DNA of 64,000 bases from Rubrivivax rivuli (GTDB lineage Bacteria; Pseudomonadota; Gammaproteobacteria; Burkholderiales; Burkholderiaceae_C): positions 248,001 through 312,000 of the forward strand of contig NZ_SACR01000004.1 in NCBI RefSeq assembly GCF_004016505.1, given 5' to 3'. Both the position numbers and the translations under genes were made by a program. Below the pieces are notes generated by a model. That model was not told where the DNA came from. It saw nothing but the letters and a program-made list of their open reading frames with translations, and searched no databases. This document shows positions 40,022-49,452 of this stretch, in pieces (the first letter of the stretch is position 1; the number at the start of each line of letters is the position of its first letter).

Positions 40022-40846
40022 TCAGACGATGCGTTCGCTCGGCTTGGTGATCTTGCGCATGGGCTCGTAGCGCGCGCTCTTCACCATCAGCGGGTGGGCG
40101 GCGTCGCCGCCGTCCCAGCGCGGGTCGTCGATGCTCTCGAACACCTCGCGCAGGCGCTGGCCCCAGGTGCTGTGGATCATCCGGAAGTACGGGTTGTGCT
40201 CGTCCAGGCAGGCGATCTCGTCGCTCTGGAAGCTGCCTTCGCGGTAGACTAGCAGGTCCAGCGGCAGGCCCACGCTGAGGTTGCTCTTGAGCGTGCTGTC
40301 CATGCTGACCAGGGCGCACTTGGCGGCTTCGTCCAGCGCCGTGGCGGGCGTGAGCACGCGGTCGAGGATGGGCTTGCCGTACTTGCTTTCGCCCACCTGG
40401 AAGAAGCAGGTCTCGCGCGTGGCCTCGATGAAATTGCCGGCGCTGTAGACGAGGAAGAGGCGCATCGCCTCGCCCTTGATCTGGCCGCCGAAGATCATGC
40501 TGGCGTTGAAGTCGACGCCGGCGTTCTTCAGCGCCGCGCCATCTTGTTCGTAGACACGCCGGACCGCGGCGCCGAGCACGCGCGTGGCGTCGAACATGCT
40601 GGTGGCGTTCCAGATGGTCAGGCCTTCTTCGGTGCCGTTGTCGATCTTCTCCACCTGCAGCACCTCGCGCACGCTCTGGCTGATGCTGAGGTTGCCGGCG
40701 CTGAGCATGACCATGAAGCGCTCGCCGGGCTGCTCGTAGATCATCATCTTGCGGAAGGTGCTGATCGCGTCCAGGCCGGCGTTGGTGCGGCTGTCGCTGA
40801 GGAAGACAAGGCCGGCGTTGAGCCGGATGCCGACGCAGTAGGTCAT
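40022..40846 (-). CDS. Anbu-type proteasome-like peptidase
   Basis: 274 residues beginning MTYCVGIRLNAGLVFLSDSRTNAG, the conserved start of Anbu (ancestral beta-subunit) proteins. Loss of Met1 would expose Thr as the catalytic N-terminal nucleophile, and the Asp in SDSRTNAG and a Lys in FRKMMIY complete the proteasome-like arrangement. Anbu assembles as a helical or lock-washer oligomer. Its usual partners (transglutaminase-like, alpha-E and ATP-grasp proteins) are not adjacent here: the neighbours are an ABA4-like protein and a WD40 protein. Substrate unknown. Confidence 0.9.
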   Translation of the reverse strand: MTYCVGIRLNAGLVFLSDSRTNAGLDAISTFRKMMIYEQPGERFMVMLSAGNLSISQSVREVLQVEKIDNGTEEGLTIWNATSMFDATRVLGAAVRRVYEQDGAALKNAGVDFNASMIFGGQIKGEAMRLFLVYSAGNFIEATRETCFFQVGESKYGKPILDRVLTPATALDEAAKCALVSMDSTLKSNLSVGLPLDLLVYREGSFQSDEIACLDEHNPYFRMIHSTWGQRLREVFESIDDPRWDGGDAAHPLMVKSARYEPMRKITKPSERIV

Positions 40847-40913
40847 GGCGTGGAAGGCCCGCGGTGCGGGCGTGAGGTGGGTGTCGAGAAGGCGCCGGAG
40901 CGTAACAGGCGCG

Positions 40914-43307
40914 CTACTTCAAGGGTTCGAGCAGCGAGCGCAGCAGCCCGGCCTTGGCGCGCTGGCGCTGCGTGGCGGCGGGCACCACCTGCAGGCGGCC
41001 TTCGCCCGTGCGCAGCAGCACCGCGTCTTCGTGGGCCGGTGAAGAAACCTCGTAGTGCTCGGCGCCGGCGGCGGCCCAGCCGCGGTCGGCATACAGGCCC
41101 AGGCTGCCCACGGCGATGCCGTCCGCGGCGTCCCACATCCACAGCTCGCGGCAGTTACCGCCGCTGAGCATGGGGCGCTGGCCCGGGCCGAAGGCCACGG
41201 TCTGCACCGTCTCCGAGTGGCCGGTGAAGGCCGGCAGCGGCTTGCCCGTTTTCACATCCCAGCGCAGGATGGCGTTGGCCGGCACCTGGCTGCCGAAGGC
41301 GATGAGCTCGCGGCCGTCGGGCGAGAACTGCCGCGTGGCGTACCAGGGCATGTCTTCCGTCAGGGTCAGCAGCACGCGGCCGCTGCTGAGTTCGATGACA
41401 CGCGTGTCTTCGGGCCGGCTCAGCGCCAGCAGGCGGCCGTCGGGCGAAAACACGCCCTCGAAGTGGTCGTCCTTCGCCAGCAGCGGCGGCAGCCCGGGCA
41501 CCGGCAGGCGCTGCGCCGCACCCAGACCGTTGGGCCCGAGGTTGCGCACCTCGATCCAGGCCTTGCGCTCCGTGTCGCTCAGGGCCCACAGCCACAGCTG
41601 CGTGCCCGTGGGGTCGAAGGCCAGCGCGCTGCCCTGCACGGGCTTGGCCAGCGGCACGGTCTGCACCTGCAGCCGTGCGCTGGGGTCCCAGACCTGCAGG
41701 CGCTCTTCTTCCAGCACCAGCAGCCATCGGCCGTCTCGCGTGTAGCGCAGGTCCAGGGCCTCGGCAGGGCCGAGCAGCGCCACCTCCTGCCCGCTGGCGC
41801 GACCGAAGAGGCGCAGCTGACCGCCGGCCACGGCGGCCACGGTGCGGCCGTCGGGGCTGATGTCGATGACGCGGCCGCCCAGTCGCAGGTAATTGGTGGC
41901 GCCGGCCGTGCGCGGCGCGGCCACGGCCTGCGGCTTCTCGCGCAGCGGCAGCACGCGGCCGGTGGTGGTGTCCAGCAGCGTGGCCATGCCGTCGCTCTGC
42001 GCCACCGCCACCAGCTTGCCGTCGGCGCTGTAGACCACGCTGCGCAGCTTGGCGCCGCGTGGCGCGAGGGCTTGGGCCTGCTTGCCATCGGCGCCCCAGA
42101 AGCGCACCACCTCGTCGACGCTGGCCACGGCCAGGCGGTCGCCCTGGGGCGAGAAGACCAGGTCGCGGATCGGCCGGCCGCCCGCGTCGACCAGCGGCAC
42201 CTCGGCCACCATGCGCGTGACGGCCGTGCCTTCCAGCACCCACAGGCCGAGGTCGCCACTGCCGGTGGCCCAGGCCACGCGGCGGCCGTCGGGGCTGAAG
42301 CGGCCGCTGGAGACGGTGCCCAGCGTCTGCGTCTGGCGCGCGAGCAGGCGGCCGCTGGCGAGTTCCAGCACTTCCAGCCCGTCGGCGCCTGTGCGCAGCG
42401 CCATCTTGAAATCGGCCGAAACATCGAGGAACTGCTGCTTGGCCGCAGGCTTGAGGTGCAGCTGTGGCTGGCCGTCGGCCATGCCCCACACACGCAGGCC
42501 GTCGCCGCTGAGCGTGGCCAGGCGCTGGCCGTCGGGGCTGAAGCGCAGGCCCCACACGGTGCCATTGGCAGCGGCCTTCAGGCCGTGCAGCAGCTCGCCC
42601 TTGGCGTGGTTGAAGACCTGCACGTTCTGCATGCCGGCCAGGGCCAGCAGGCGCCCGTCGGGCGAAAAGGTGATGGCGCTGGCGAAGGGCAACGCGCCGC
42701 TCACGCTGGCAATCTCGTCACCGCTGTCGACCTGGCTGATGACGAAGCGTGAATCGGCCGCGCCGCTGACGAGCTGCTGGCCGTCGGGCGAGAAGGCCAG
42801 CGCGGTGACGATCTCGTTGTGGCCGGCAATGCCCCCGACGTCGAGGCCGCGCTGCGTGTCATAGAGGCGGACCACGTTGCTGGTGGCCACGGCGAGCAGC
42901 CGGCCGTCGGGCGAATAGGCCAGGGCTTCGGCCTGCCGCCCTGGTGTGGCGGCCAGGCGCAGGTAAGGCTGGAAGGTGGCGGCGGAAGCGGCGGCGGCCG
43001 GGGCGGGCGCGGCCACCGGCGCTGCTGGTGCGGGTCTGGCGGGGGCCGGCGCGGGCGTGGGCGTCGGCGCGGGTGCCGGTCTGGGCGTGGGTGCAGGTGC
43101 CGGTGCCGGTGCAGGAGCGGCAGCGGGTGCGGCCGGCAACACCGGCAAGGTGGGCGGCAGCACCAGCCCGGGCGGCCTGGCCGGGGCTGGGGCCTGGGCC
43201 TGCGCCAGCAGCGGGGCCGCGGGGCTGGCCAAGGCGATCACCAGGCCCAGCAGGGCTGCGGTGCGCAGGCGTGGGGCAGCGGCAGGGAGTGGGGCACCAG
43301 GGCGCAT
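40914..43307 (-). CDS. secreted WD40-repeat protein with Pro/Ala linker
   Basis: 797 residues. A signal-like segment (LRTAALLGLVIALASPAAPLLAQAQA) is followed by an extreme Pro/Ala-rich tract (about residues 59-111) and then beta-propeller repeats to the end. FSPDGR/SPDGQ-type repeat phrases occur about a dozen times (AYSPDGRLLAVAT, AFSPDGQQLVSG, FSPDGRLLALAG), enough for two seven-bladed propellers. No catalytic motif is seen. It may scaffold a periplasmic complex. It is just downstream of mutS (16 bp) and its 5' end lies next to a caspase-FGE gene across mutS. Confidence 0.85.
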   Translation of the reverse strand: MRPGAPLPAAAPRLRTAALLGLVIALASPAAPLLAQAQAPAPARPPGLVLPPTLPVLPAAPAAAPAPAPAPAPTPRPAPAPTPTPAPAPARPAPAAPVAAPAPAAAASAATFQPYLRLAATPGRQAEALAYSPDGRLLAVATSNVVRLYDTQRGLDVGGIAGHNEIVTALAFSPDGQQLVSGAADSRFVISQVDSGDEIASVSGALPFASAITFSPDGRLLALAGMQNVQVFNHAKGELLHGLKAAANGTVWGLRFSPDGQRLATLSGDGLRVWGMADGQPQLHLKPAAKQQFLDVSADFKMALRTGADGLEVLELASGRLLARQTQTLGTVSSGRFSPDGRRVAWATGSGDLGLWVLEGTAVTRMVAEVPLVDAGGRPIRDLVFSPQGDRLAVASVDEVVRFWGADGKQAQALAPRGAKLRSVVYSADGKLVAVAQSDGMATLLDTTTGRVLPLREKPQAVAAPRTAGATNYLRLGGRVIDISPDGRTVAAVAGGQLRLFGRASGQEVALLGPAEALDLRYTRDGRWLLVLEEERLQVWDPSARLQVQTVPLAKPVQGSALAFDPTGTQLWLWALSDTERKAWIEVRNLGPNGLGAAQRLPVPGLPPLLAKDDHFEGVFSPDGRLLALSRPEDTRVIELSSGRVLLTLTEDMPWYATRQFSPDGRELIAFGSQVPANAILRWDVKTGKPLPAFTGHSETVQTVAFGPGQRPMLSGGNCRELWMWDAADGIAVGSLGLYADRGWAAAGAEHYEVSSPAHEDAVLLRTGEGRLQVVPAATQRQRAKAGLLRSLLEPLK
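42975..43133 (-). repeat. Pro/Ala-rich codon tract within the WD40 protein
   Basis: About 53 codons are dominated by Pro and Ala with alternating PA/PAPT units. On the plus strand the DNA is runs of GGTGCCGGTG-like units. Such tracts can slip during replication, so linker length may vary between strains. Confidence 0.7.
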
Positions 43308-43323
43308 GGGGTCCTTTGAAGCT

Positions 43324-45936
43324 TCAGCGGTTCGGCGGGGGCAGGTGCTCGCGCAGGCGGTACAGCGCCTCCAGCGCCTCGCGCGGGCTCAGGCGGTCGG
43401 GGTCGATGGCGGCCAGCGCACGTTCCACGGCCGAGGGCTCGGGCGTGGCGGCAGCCGGCGGCGGGGCGAAGAGGTCCACTTGCGCCTGGCCTTGCTGGGC
43501 CTGGGCTTCCAGCGCCTCCAGCGCGTTGCGCGCCTGGCGCACCACGGCTGCGGGCATGCCGGCCAGGCGCGCCACCTGCACGCCGTAGCTGCGGCTGGCC
43601 GGGCCCGGCTCGATCTGGTGCAGGAAGACGATGTTGCTGCCGCTTTCCACCGCGCCCACGTGCAGGTTGACGGCGCGCTCGTGGCGCCTGGGCAGTTCGG
43701 TCAGCTCGAAGTAGTGCGTGGCAAACAGCGTGAAGCTCTTGTTGCGCTCGTGCAGCTGCGTGGCGATGGCGCCGGCCAGGGCCAGGCCGTCGAAGGTGCT
43801 GGTGCCGCGGCCGATCTCGTCCATCAGCACCAGGCTGTGCTCGTTGGCGGCGTTGAGGATGGCCGCGGCCTCGGTCATCTCGACCATGAAGGTCGATTGC
43901 GCGTTGGCCAGGTCGTCGGCCGCGCCAATGCGCGTGTGGATGGCGTCGACGGGCCCCAGCCGGCAGGCCGTGGCCGGCACGTGGCTGCCGATGGCCGCCA
44001 GCAGCACGGTCAAGGCCACCTGGCGCATGAAGGTGCTCTTGCCGCCCATGTTGGGGCCGGTGATGACCAGCAGCTTGGTCTTGGCGTCCATGCGGCAGTG
44101 GTTGGCGATGAAGGGGCCGCCGCCAGTCTCGGCGAGCCGCGCTTCCACCACCGGGTGCCGGCCGGCCTCGATCTCGATGCAGGGGTAGGGCACGAACTCG
44201 GGCCGGCACCAGTTCAGCGTGGCCGCGCGTTCGGCCAGGGCGGCCAGCGCGTCCAGGCTGGCCAGCGCGTGGGCCAGGGCCTGCAGCGGGCCCAGGTGCG
44301 CCTGCAGCGCATCCAGCACTTGCTCATACAGCCACTTTTCGCGCGCCAGCGCCCGCTCTTGCGCGCTGAGCGCCTTGTCCTCGAAGGCCTTGAGCTCGGG
44401 CGTGATGTAGCGCTCGGCGTTCTTCAGCGTCTGCCGGCGCTGGTAATCGATCGGCACCTTCTCCAGGTGCGAGCCCGTCACCTCGATGTAGAAGCCGTGC
44501 ACCTTGTTGAACTGCACGCGCAGGTTGGGGATGGCGGTGCGCGTGCGTTCACGCGCTTCCAGGTCGAGCAGGAAGGCGTCGCAGTTCTGGCTGATGGCGC
44601 GCAGCTCGTCGAGCTCGGCGTCCACGCCGGTGGCGATGACGCCGCCGTCGCGCAGCAGCACGGCCGGTTCTTCGGCGATGGCGCTCAGCACCTCGGGCAG
44701 GGCCTCGTCGGGCACCAGCGCGCCATGCAACTCGTCCAGCAGGCGGCAGCCGCGCGGCGCCACCTGGCGCAAACCTGGCAGGGCGGCCAGGGTCAGGCGC
44801 AGGCCGGCCAGCTCGCGCGGGCGCACCTGGCGCAGCGCCACGCGCGAGGCGATGCGCTCGACATCGCTGACGCCGCGCAGGGCCTCGCGCAGCGGCTCGA
44901 AGCCGGTGGCCAGCAGCACGGCGATGGCGTCGTGCCGCTGCGTGGCCTGGCCGCGGTCGCGCTGCGGGTGCGTGAGCCAGTGGCGCAGGCGGCGGCTGCC
45001 CATGCCGGTGCGGCAGCTGTCCAGCAGGCCCAGCAGCGTGGGTGCGCCGTCGCCGCTGTCGCCGCGCAGGGTCTGCACCAGCTCCAGGTTGCGGTGCGTG
45101 GCCGGGGGCAGGTCGAGCAGGTCGCCGCTGCGTTCCACGTGCAGGGTGCGCACATGCGCCAGCGCCTGGCCTTGCGTGTGCTCGGCGTAGCTCAGCAGCG
45201 CGGCGGCGGCGGCGTGGGCCACCGGCAGGTCTTGCGCGTTGTGGCCTTGCAGGCTGGCCACGCGCAGCTGGGCCAGCAGCTTGCGTTCGCCCAAGGCGCT
45301 GTCGAACTGCCAGGCCGGCCGCGCAGTGCGCGCGGCGCGGTGCGGCGGCAGGCTGTCGGCGCTGCCGCTGCCGTCGTGCAGCAGCTCGGCCGGCGCCAGG
45401 CGGGCCAGCCAGCCGGGCAGTTCACGTTCATGGCATTGCGTCAGGCCGAGCTGGCCGCTGGCCAGGCCCAGCCAGGCCAGGCCCCAGGTGTTGCGGCTCT
45501 GGTGCACGGCCAGGAGCAGCGTGTCGGCGCGCTCGGCCATCAGCTCGGTGTCGGTGACGGTGCCGGGCGTCACCACCCGCACCACCTTGCGTTCCACCGG
45601 CCCCTTGGCCGTGGCCACATCGCCCACCTGCTCGGCCACGGCCACGGCCTCGCCGAGCTTGATCAGCCGCGCCAGGTAGCCCTCGACGCTGTGCACTGGC
45701 ACGCCAGCCATCACCACCGGCTCGCCGTTGCTCTGGCCGCGCTGCGTGAGCGTGATGTCGAGCAGGCGGTTGGCGCGGCGCGCGTCGTCCCAGAAGAGCT
45801 CGTAGAAATCGCCCATGCGGTAGAACACGAGCGTGTCGGGGAAGTCGGCCTTGATGCGCAGGTACTGCTGCATCATGGGCGTGTGGCCAGACAGATCGGG
45901 CAATTGCGGCGCGGCGTTCGGCGTGGGCGCGTTCAT
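43324..45936 (-). CDS. mutS: DNA mismatch repair protein MutS
   Basis: 870 residues from ATG 45936, chosen over an upstream ATG because the N-terminus then matches family length. Domain I has [28 protein letters not shown] with the mismatch-contacting Phe-X-Glu. The C-terminal ATPase has Walker [27 protein letters not shown] and [10 protein letters not shown]. It recognises mismatches and recruits MutL. It is divergent from the caspase-FGE gene over 186 bp that hold no other feature I can identify. Confidence 0.97.
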   Translation of the reverse strand: MNAPTPNAAPQLPDLSGHTPMMQQYLRIKADFPDTLVFYRMGDFYELFWDDARRANRLLDITLTQRGQSNGEPVVMAGVPVHSVEGYLARLIKLGEAVAVAEQVGDVATAKGPVERKVVRVVTPGTVTDTELMAERADTLLLAVHQSRNTWGLAWLGLASGQLGLTQCHERELPGWLARLAPAELLHDGSGSADSLPPHRAARTARPAWQFDSALGERKLLAQLRVASLQGHNAQDLPVAHAAAAALLSYAEHTQGQALAHVRTLHVERSGDLLDLPPATHRNLELVQTLRGDSGDGAPTLLGLLDSCRTGMGSRRLRHWLTHPQRDRGQATQRHDAIAVLLATGFEPLREALRGVSDVERIASRVALRQVRPRELAGLRLTLAALPGLRQVAPRGCRLLDELHGALVPDEALPEVLSAIAEEPAVLLRDGGVIATGVDAELDELRAISQNCDAFLLDLEARERTRTAIPNLRVQFNKVHGFYIEVTGSHLEKVPIDYQRRQTLKNAERYITPELKAFEDKALSAQERALAREKWLYEQVLDALQAHLGPLQALAHALASLDALAALAERAATLNWCRPEFVPYPCIEIEAGRHPVVEARLAETGGGPFIANHCRMDAKTKLLVITGPNMGGKSTFMRQVALTVLLAAIGSHVPATACRLGPVDAIHTRIGAADDLANAQSTFMVEMTEAAAILNAANEHSLVLMDEIGRGTSTFDGLALAGAIATQLHERNKSFTLFATHYFELTELPRRHERAVNLHVGAVESGSNIVFLHQIEPGPASRSYGVQVARLAGMPAAVVRQARNALEALEAQAQQGQAQVDLFAPPPAAATPEPSAVERALAAIDPDRLSPREALEALYRLREHLPPPNR

Positions 45937-46122
45937 GGGAGCGCGGATGTTAGGCGAGGCTGCAGGCCCGGTCGGTGCCGCGCGGGCAGAGGAGGCCACG
46001 CCACCGGGCAACGCGAGACAATCTGCCGCACGCGGCCCCAACCCGCCGCCTGCTTGCCGCGCCGGCCGCCGCCAGCGCTGGCGGTCCGCTCGACGACAGC
46101 GCCCCGGAAACCTGCCTGACCG

Positions 46123-48465
46123 ATGTTGCCTTCACGCCGTCTGCTGACCCTGCTTCTGGCCTGCTGGCTGGGCCTGGCCCTGTTCGGGGCGGCCAGTGCC
46201 CAGCCCGCCGGCAACGAACACCGCGTGGCGCTGATCGTCGGCAACGCGAGCTACAAGACCTCGCCGCTGCGCAACCCGGTCAACGACGCCCGCGCCATGC
46301 GCGACAAGCTGCAGCGCATGGGCTTCGTGGTCGTCTACTTCGAGAACCTGCAGGTGCGCCAGGTGGGTGCGGCGCTGCGCGAGTTCCGCAACGCCATCCG
46401 CCCAGGCAGCGTGGCCCTGTTCTTCTACGCCGGCCACGGCCTGCAGGTGCGCGGCGAGAACTACCTGCCCACGGTGGACGCCGAACTCGCCAGCGAGGAA
46501 GACGTGCCCTACCAGGCACTGAGCCTGTCTTCGGTGCTGAACACCATGGAAGACAGCAAGGCGGCGGTGAACCTCGTGCTGCTGGACGCCTGCCGCAACA
46601 ACCCCTTCGCGCGCAACTTCCGCAGCCAGGCCCAGGGCCTGGCGCGTGTGCAGGCGCCCAGCGGCACGCTGATCCACTACGCCACGCGTCCGGGCAGCGT
46701 GGCCGAAGACGGCAGTGGCCGGCACGGCACCTACACCGAAGCGCTGCTCAAGCAGATCGACGAGCAGGGCGTGCCCATCGAGACCAGCCTGAAGCGCGTT
46801 GCCATCCGCGTGCGCGAGGCCACCAAGGGCAAGCAGGAACCGTGGATGGAAGGCAGCCTCACGGGCGACTTCTACTTCATCGCCAGCGCTGGCGCCCCGG
46901 CGCAGGCCGCAGCACCGACCGCGCCCGCCGCCACCACGTCGGATGAAGCCGCCTGGCGGGCCTCGGAATCCATCGGCACCGCGGCGGCCTACCAGGCCTA
47001 CCTGAGCGAGTACCCGCGCGGTCTGTACGCCGCGGCGGCGCGCATCAAGTTGGCGGGCCTGGCGGCGCCGGCGCCCTCTGCGGCCGCCGTCACTGCGCCC
47101 ACCGCGGCCACCAGCCCCGCGCCCCAGCCCGCGGCGGAACCGGGCACCTCGGTGCTGGGCGCCGTGCCGCCGGGCACCGCCGATGCCGAGGCCTACACCT
47201 GGCGCGAGGTGCAGGCCCGCGCCACGCGCGAGCACTACGAGGCCTTCCTGCAACGCTACCCGCGCGGCCGCTACGCCGTGGCGGCGCGCAATGCGCTGCG
47301 GCGCCTGGGCCCCGCCGCCGCCGGGGCTGCCAGCCCTGCTGCGGCGCTGGGCGCCGAGGCGCAGGCCTGGGAATCGGCCCTGCAGACCCACACCCCCGCC
47401 GCCTACCAGGCCTACCTGCAGGCCCACCCGCAAGGCCGTTACGCCGGGCAGGCGCAAGCGGCGCTGCTGGCGCTGCGCCAGGCGGCCGCCGAGCCGGCGG
47501 CCCCGGCGCTGCCGCAGCCCCGGCAATTGCCGGCCGACGAGCGCGCCGCCCTGCACAAGGCCGCGCTGCGCGAACTGAGCCTGGCCACGTTGTCGGCCGG
47601 CGAATACGGCATGGGCGCCGATGCCGACGAGGCCGGTGACGACGGCCAGACCGACACCACCGCCCAACCCAAGCGCAGCGTGCGCGTGGCCGCCTTCGAG
47701 CTGGCCTACTACGAGGTGAAGGTGGGCGAGTTCCGCAAGTTCGTCGATGCCACCGGCTACCTCACCGAGGCCGAGGCCGGCGCCCGCCCGGGCTGCCACG
47801 GCCCGACGCGCCAAGGCGGCTGGGAACTGCAGGCCGGCCGCCACTGGCGCGACCCGGGCCACCCGCAGACCGACAGCCACCCCGTGGTGTGCCTGAGCTG
47901 GAACGACGTGCAGGCCTACCTGCAGTGGCTCAACACCGGCGGCGGGCGCTACCGCCTGCCCACCGAGGCCGAGTGGGAGTACGCGGCCCGCGCCGGCACC
48001 ACCTCGCCCCGGCCCTGGAGCGAGGCGCCCGGCTTCTTCGGCCGCCTCTGGAGCGCGGCCAAGATCGGCAGCCGCGATGAAAAGCCGGTCAGCCGCGGCT
48101 GCAAGTACGCCAACGTCGCCGACGAGACCCTGCGCCAGCTGCTGGCCTGGCCCGACACGCTGAACTGCGACGACGGCTACGCCCACGCCGTGCCCGGCGG
48201 CTACTTCAGCAGCAACAACTTCGGCCTCTACGACATGGTCGGCAACGCGGCCGAGTGGGTGCAGGACTGCTGGAACGCCAGCCACCAGGGCGCCGCGGCC
48301 GATGCCCGCGCACGGCTGGGCGGCGACTGCACGCGGCGCGTGGTGCGCGGCGGCAGCTGGGCCAGCAAGGCCTCGGCCATCCGTTCGGCCGCTCGGGCGG
48401 CCCAGCCGCATGCCTACCGCGCGGCCGACCTGGGTTTCCGCATCGCGCGAACGCCAGCGCCCTGA
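46123..48465 (+). CDS. secreted caspase-like peptidase with C-terminal FGE-sulfatase domain
   Basis: 780 residues. A signal peptide ([23 protein letters not shown]) is followed by a C14 caspase fold (about 33-255) with catalytic H105 in FYAGHG and C157 in [10 protein letters not shown]. Three related segments (278-310, 359-394, 416-452) follow, each with the pattern YxAYLxxYPxGxYA. The C-terminus (about 515-780) is a formylglycine-generating-enzyme-like (SUMF1) domain: [42 protein letters not shown] and VRGGSW. Caspase-FGE combinations are known in bacteria but rarely characterised. Confidence 0.9.
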   Translation: MLPSRRLLTLLLACWLGLALFGAASAQPAGNEHRVALIVGNASYKTSPLRNPVNDARAMRDKLQRMGFVVVYFENLQVRQVGAALREFRNAIRPGSVALFFYAGHGLQVRGENYLPTVDAELASEEDVPYQALSLSSVLNTMEDSKAAVNLVLLDACRNNPFARNFRSQAQGLARVQAPSGTLIHYATRPGSVAEDGSGRHGTYTEALLKQIDEQGVPIETSLKRVAIRVREATKGKQEPWMEGSLTGDFYFIASAGAPAQAAAPTAPAATTSDEAAWRASESIGTAAAYQAYLSEYPRGLYAAAARIKLAGLAAPAPSAAAVTAPTAATSPAPQPAAEPGTSVLGAVPPGTADAEAYTWREVQARATREHYEAFLQRYPRGRYAVAARNALRRLGPAAAGAASPAAALGAEAQAWESALQTHTPAAYQAYLQAHPQGRYAGQAQAALLALRQAAAEPAAPALPQPRQLPADERAALHKAALRELSLATLSAGEYGMGADADEAGDDGQTDTTAQPKRSVRVAAFELAYYEVKVGEFRKFVDATGYLTEAEAGARPGCHGPTRQGGWELQAGRHWRDPGHPQTDSHPVVCLSWNDVQAYLQWLNTGGGRYRLPTEAEWEYAARAGTTSPRPWSEAPGFFGRLWSAAKIGSRDEKPVSRGCKYANVADETLRQLLAWPDTLNCDDGYAHAVPGGYFSSNNFGLYDMVGNAAEWVQDCWNASHQGAAADARARLGGDCTRRVVRGGSWASKASAIRSAARAAQPHAYRAADLGFRIARTPAP
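46954..47478 (+). repeat. three internal ~35-residue repeats in the caspase-FGE protein
   Basis: Units at about 46954-47052, 47197-47304 and 47368-47478 share W at the start, then Y(Q/E)A(Y/F)L, (Y/H)P(R/Q)G, YA and A-rich ends. They look like TPR-like helical hairpins separated by low-complexity Ala/Pro linkers. Confidence 0.75.
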
Positions 48466-48486
48466 GGCATCGGCGGTGCCGGCTCC

Positions 48487-49407
48487 TCAGGCCGGCGCGC
48501 GGTAGAGCAGCACCTTCAGCGCGCGGTCTTCGGCGACATCGGCGAAAGCTGCCGGGTTCGGCAGCCGCCGCAGGAACTGCAGTTCGGGGGCCTCGGCCGA
48601 CACCAGGTCCTGCAGGAAAGCCGGCCCGAGTTCGGGCGCGTTCAGGCACAGCAGCGCGTGGCCACCCGGGGCCAGCAGCGCCGGCAGGCGGCGGATGACG
48701 CGCGCGTAGTCCTTGGTCGCCACGAAGCTGCCCTTCTGGTAGCTGGGCGGGTCGGCCACCACCAGGTCGTAAGGGCCGCTGCGCGTGAGCTTGCCCCACG
48801 AGTTGAAGAGGTCGTGCGCGAGAAAGCTCACGCCGCTGTTCACGCCGTTGAGCGCGTGGTTGCGCTGGCCCGTGGCCAGTGCGCCGCTGGCCATGTCGAT
48901 GTTCACCACCTGGGCGGCGCCGGCTTGCCGCGCCACCACCGAAAAGGCGCAGGTGTAGGCGAAGAGGTTCAGCACCTTGCCGCCGGGCTGCGCCTGCGCC
49001 CACTGGCGCACCCAGCGCCGGCCCTCGGCCATGTCGAGGAAGAGGCCGTGGTTCTGGCCCCTGAGCAGGTGCACGTGGAAAAGCAGGCCGTCTTCGGCCA
49101 CGGTGTGCGGCTCGGGCAGGCTGCCAGCCATCAGCCGCGTTTCGGTGCGCCCGCCATGGCGCGCCTGGTAGACCCAGTTCAGTGTTTCGCCGGGGGCGAT
49201 TTCGGCCCAGCGTTTCGCCAAGGCCGCGTGCAAGTTGGCCAGCTGTTCATCGGCCACCGGCTCGAAGCTGGTGAACAGGAAGACGGGCGGGAAGGCGTCG
49301 AAGGCCCAGGCCTCGTGGCCCGGGTGCAGGCCGCCGCGGCCGTGGAAGAGGCGTTGGGCCTCGGTGGGCCGCGCCATCGTGCGCAGCGTGTCGAGCAGGG
49401 CTTGCAT
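48487..49407 (-). CDS. RlmI-like class I SAM-dependent methyltransferase
   Basis: 306 residues. The Rossmann core has LNLFAYTCAFSVVARQAGA (motif I), ID(M/L)ASGAL and the catalytic-region DPPSYQKGSF, close to that of 23S rRNA m5C methyltransferases such as RlmI and the PF10672 group. It lacks the N-terminal PUA domain of RlmI, with about 100 residues of different sequence instead. Target RNA is unknown. It starts 45 bp from the TPR-methyltransferase in the same direction. Confidence 0.87.
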   Translation of the reverse strand: MQALLDTLRTMARPTEAQRLFHGRGGLHPGHEAWAFDAFPPVFLFTSFEPVADEQLANLHAALAKRWAEIAPGETLNWVYQARHGGRTETRLMAGSLPEPHTVAEDGLLFHVHLLRGQNHGLFLDMAEGRRWVRQWAQAQPGGKVLNLFAYTCAFSVVARQAGAAQVVNIDMASGALATGQRNHALNGVNSGVSFLAHDLFNSWGKLTRSGPYDLVVADPPSYQKGSFVATKDYARVIRRLPALLAPGGHALLCLNAPELGPAFLQDLVSAEAPELQFLRRLPNPAAFADVAEDRALKVLLYRAPA

Positions 49408-49452
49408 GGGCGCGCATTCTCGGCGCGCGGCCGCCGGGCCCGCTGCCGGTGC

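Noticed and set aside
42976..46119. A plus-strand open frame of 1047 codons over mutS
   Set aside because: Shadow of mutS and the WD40 gene, with low-complexity composition and no homology I recognise.
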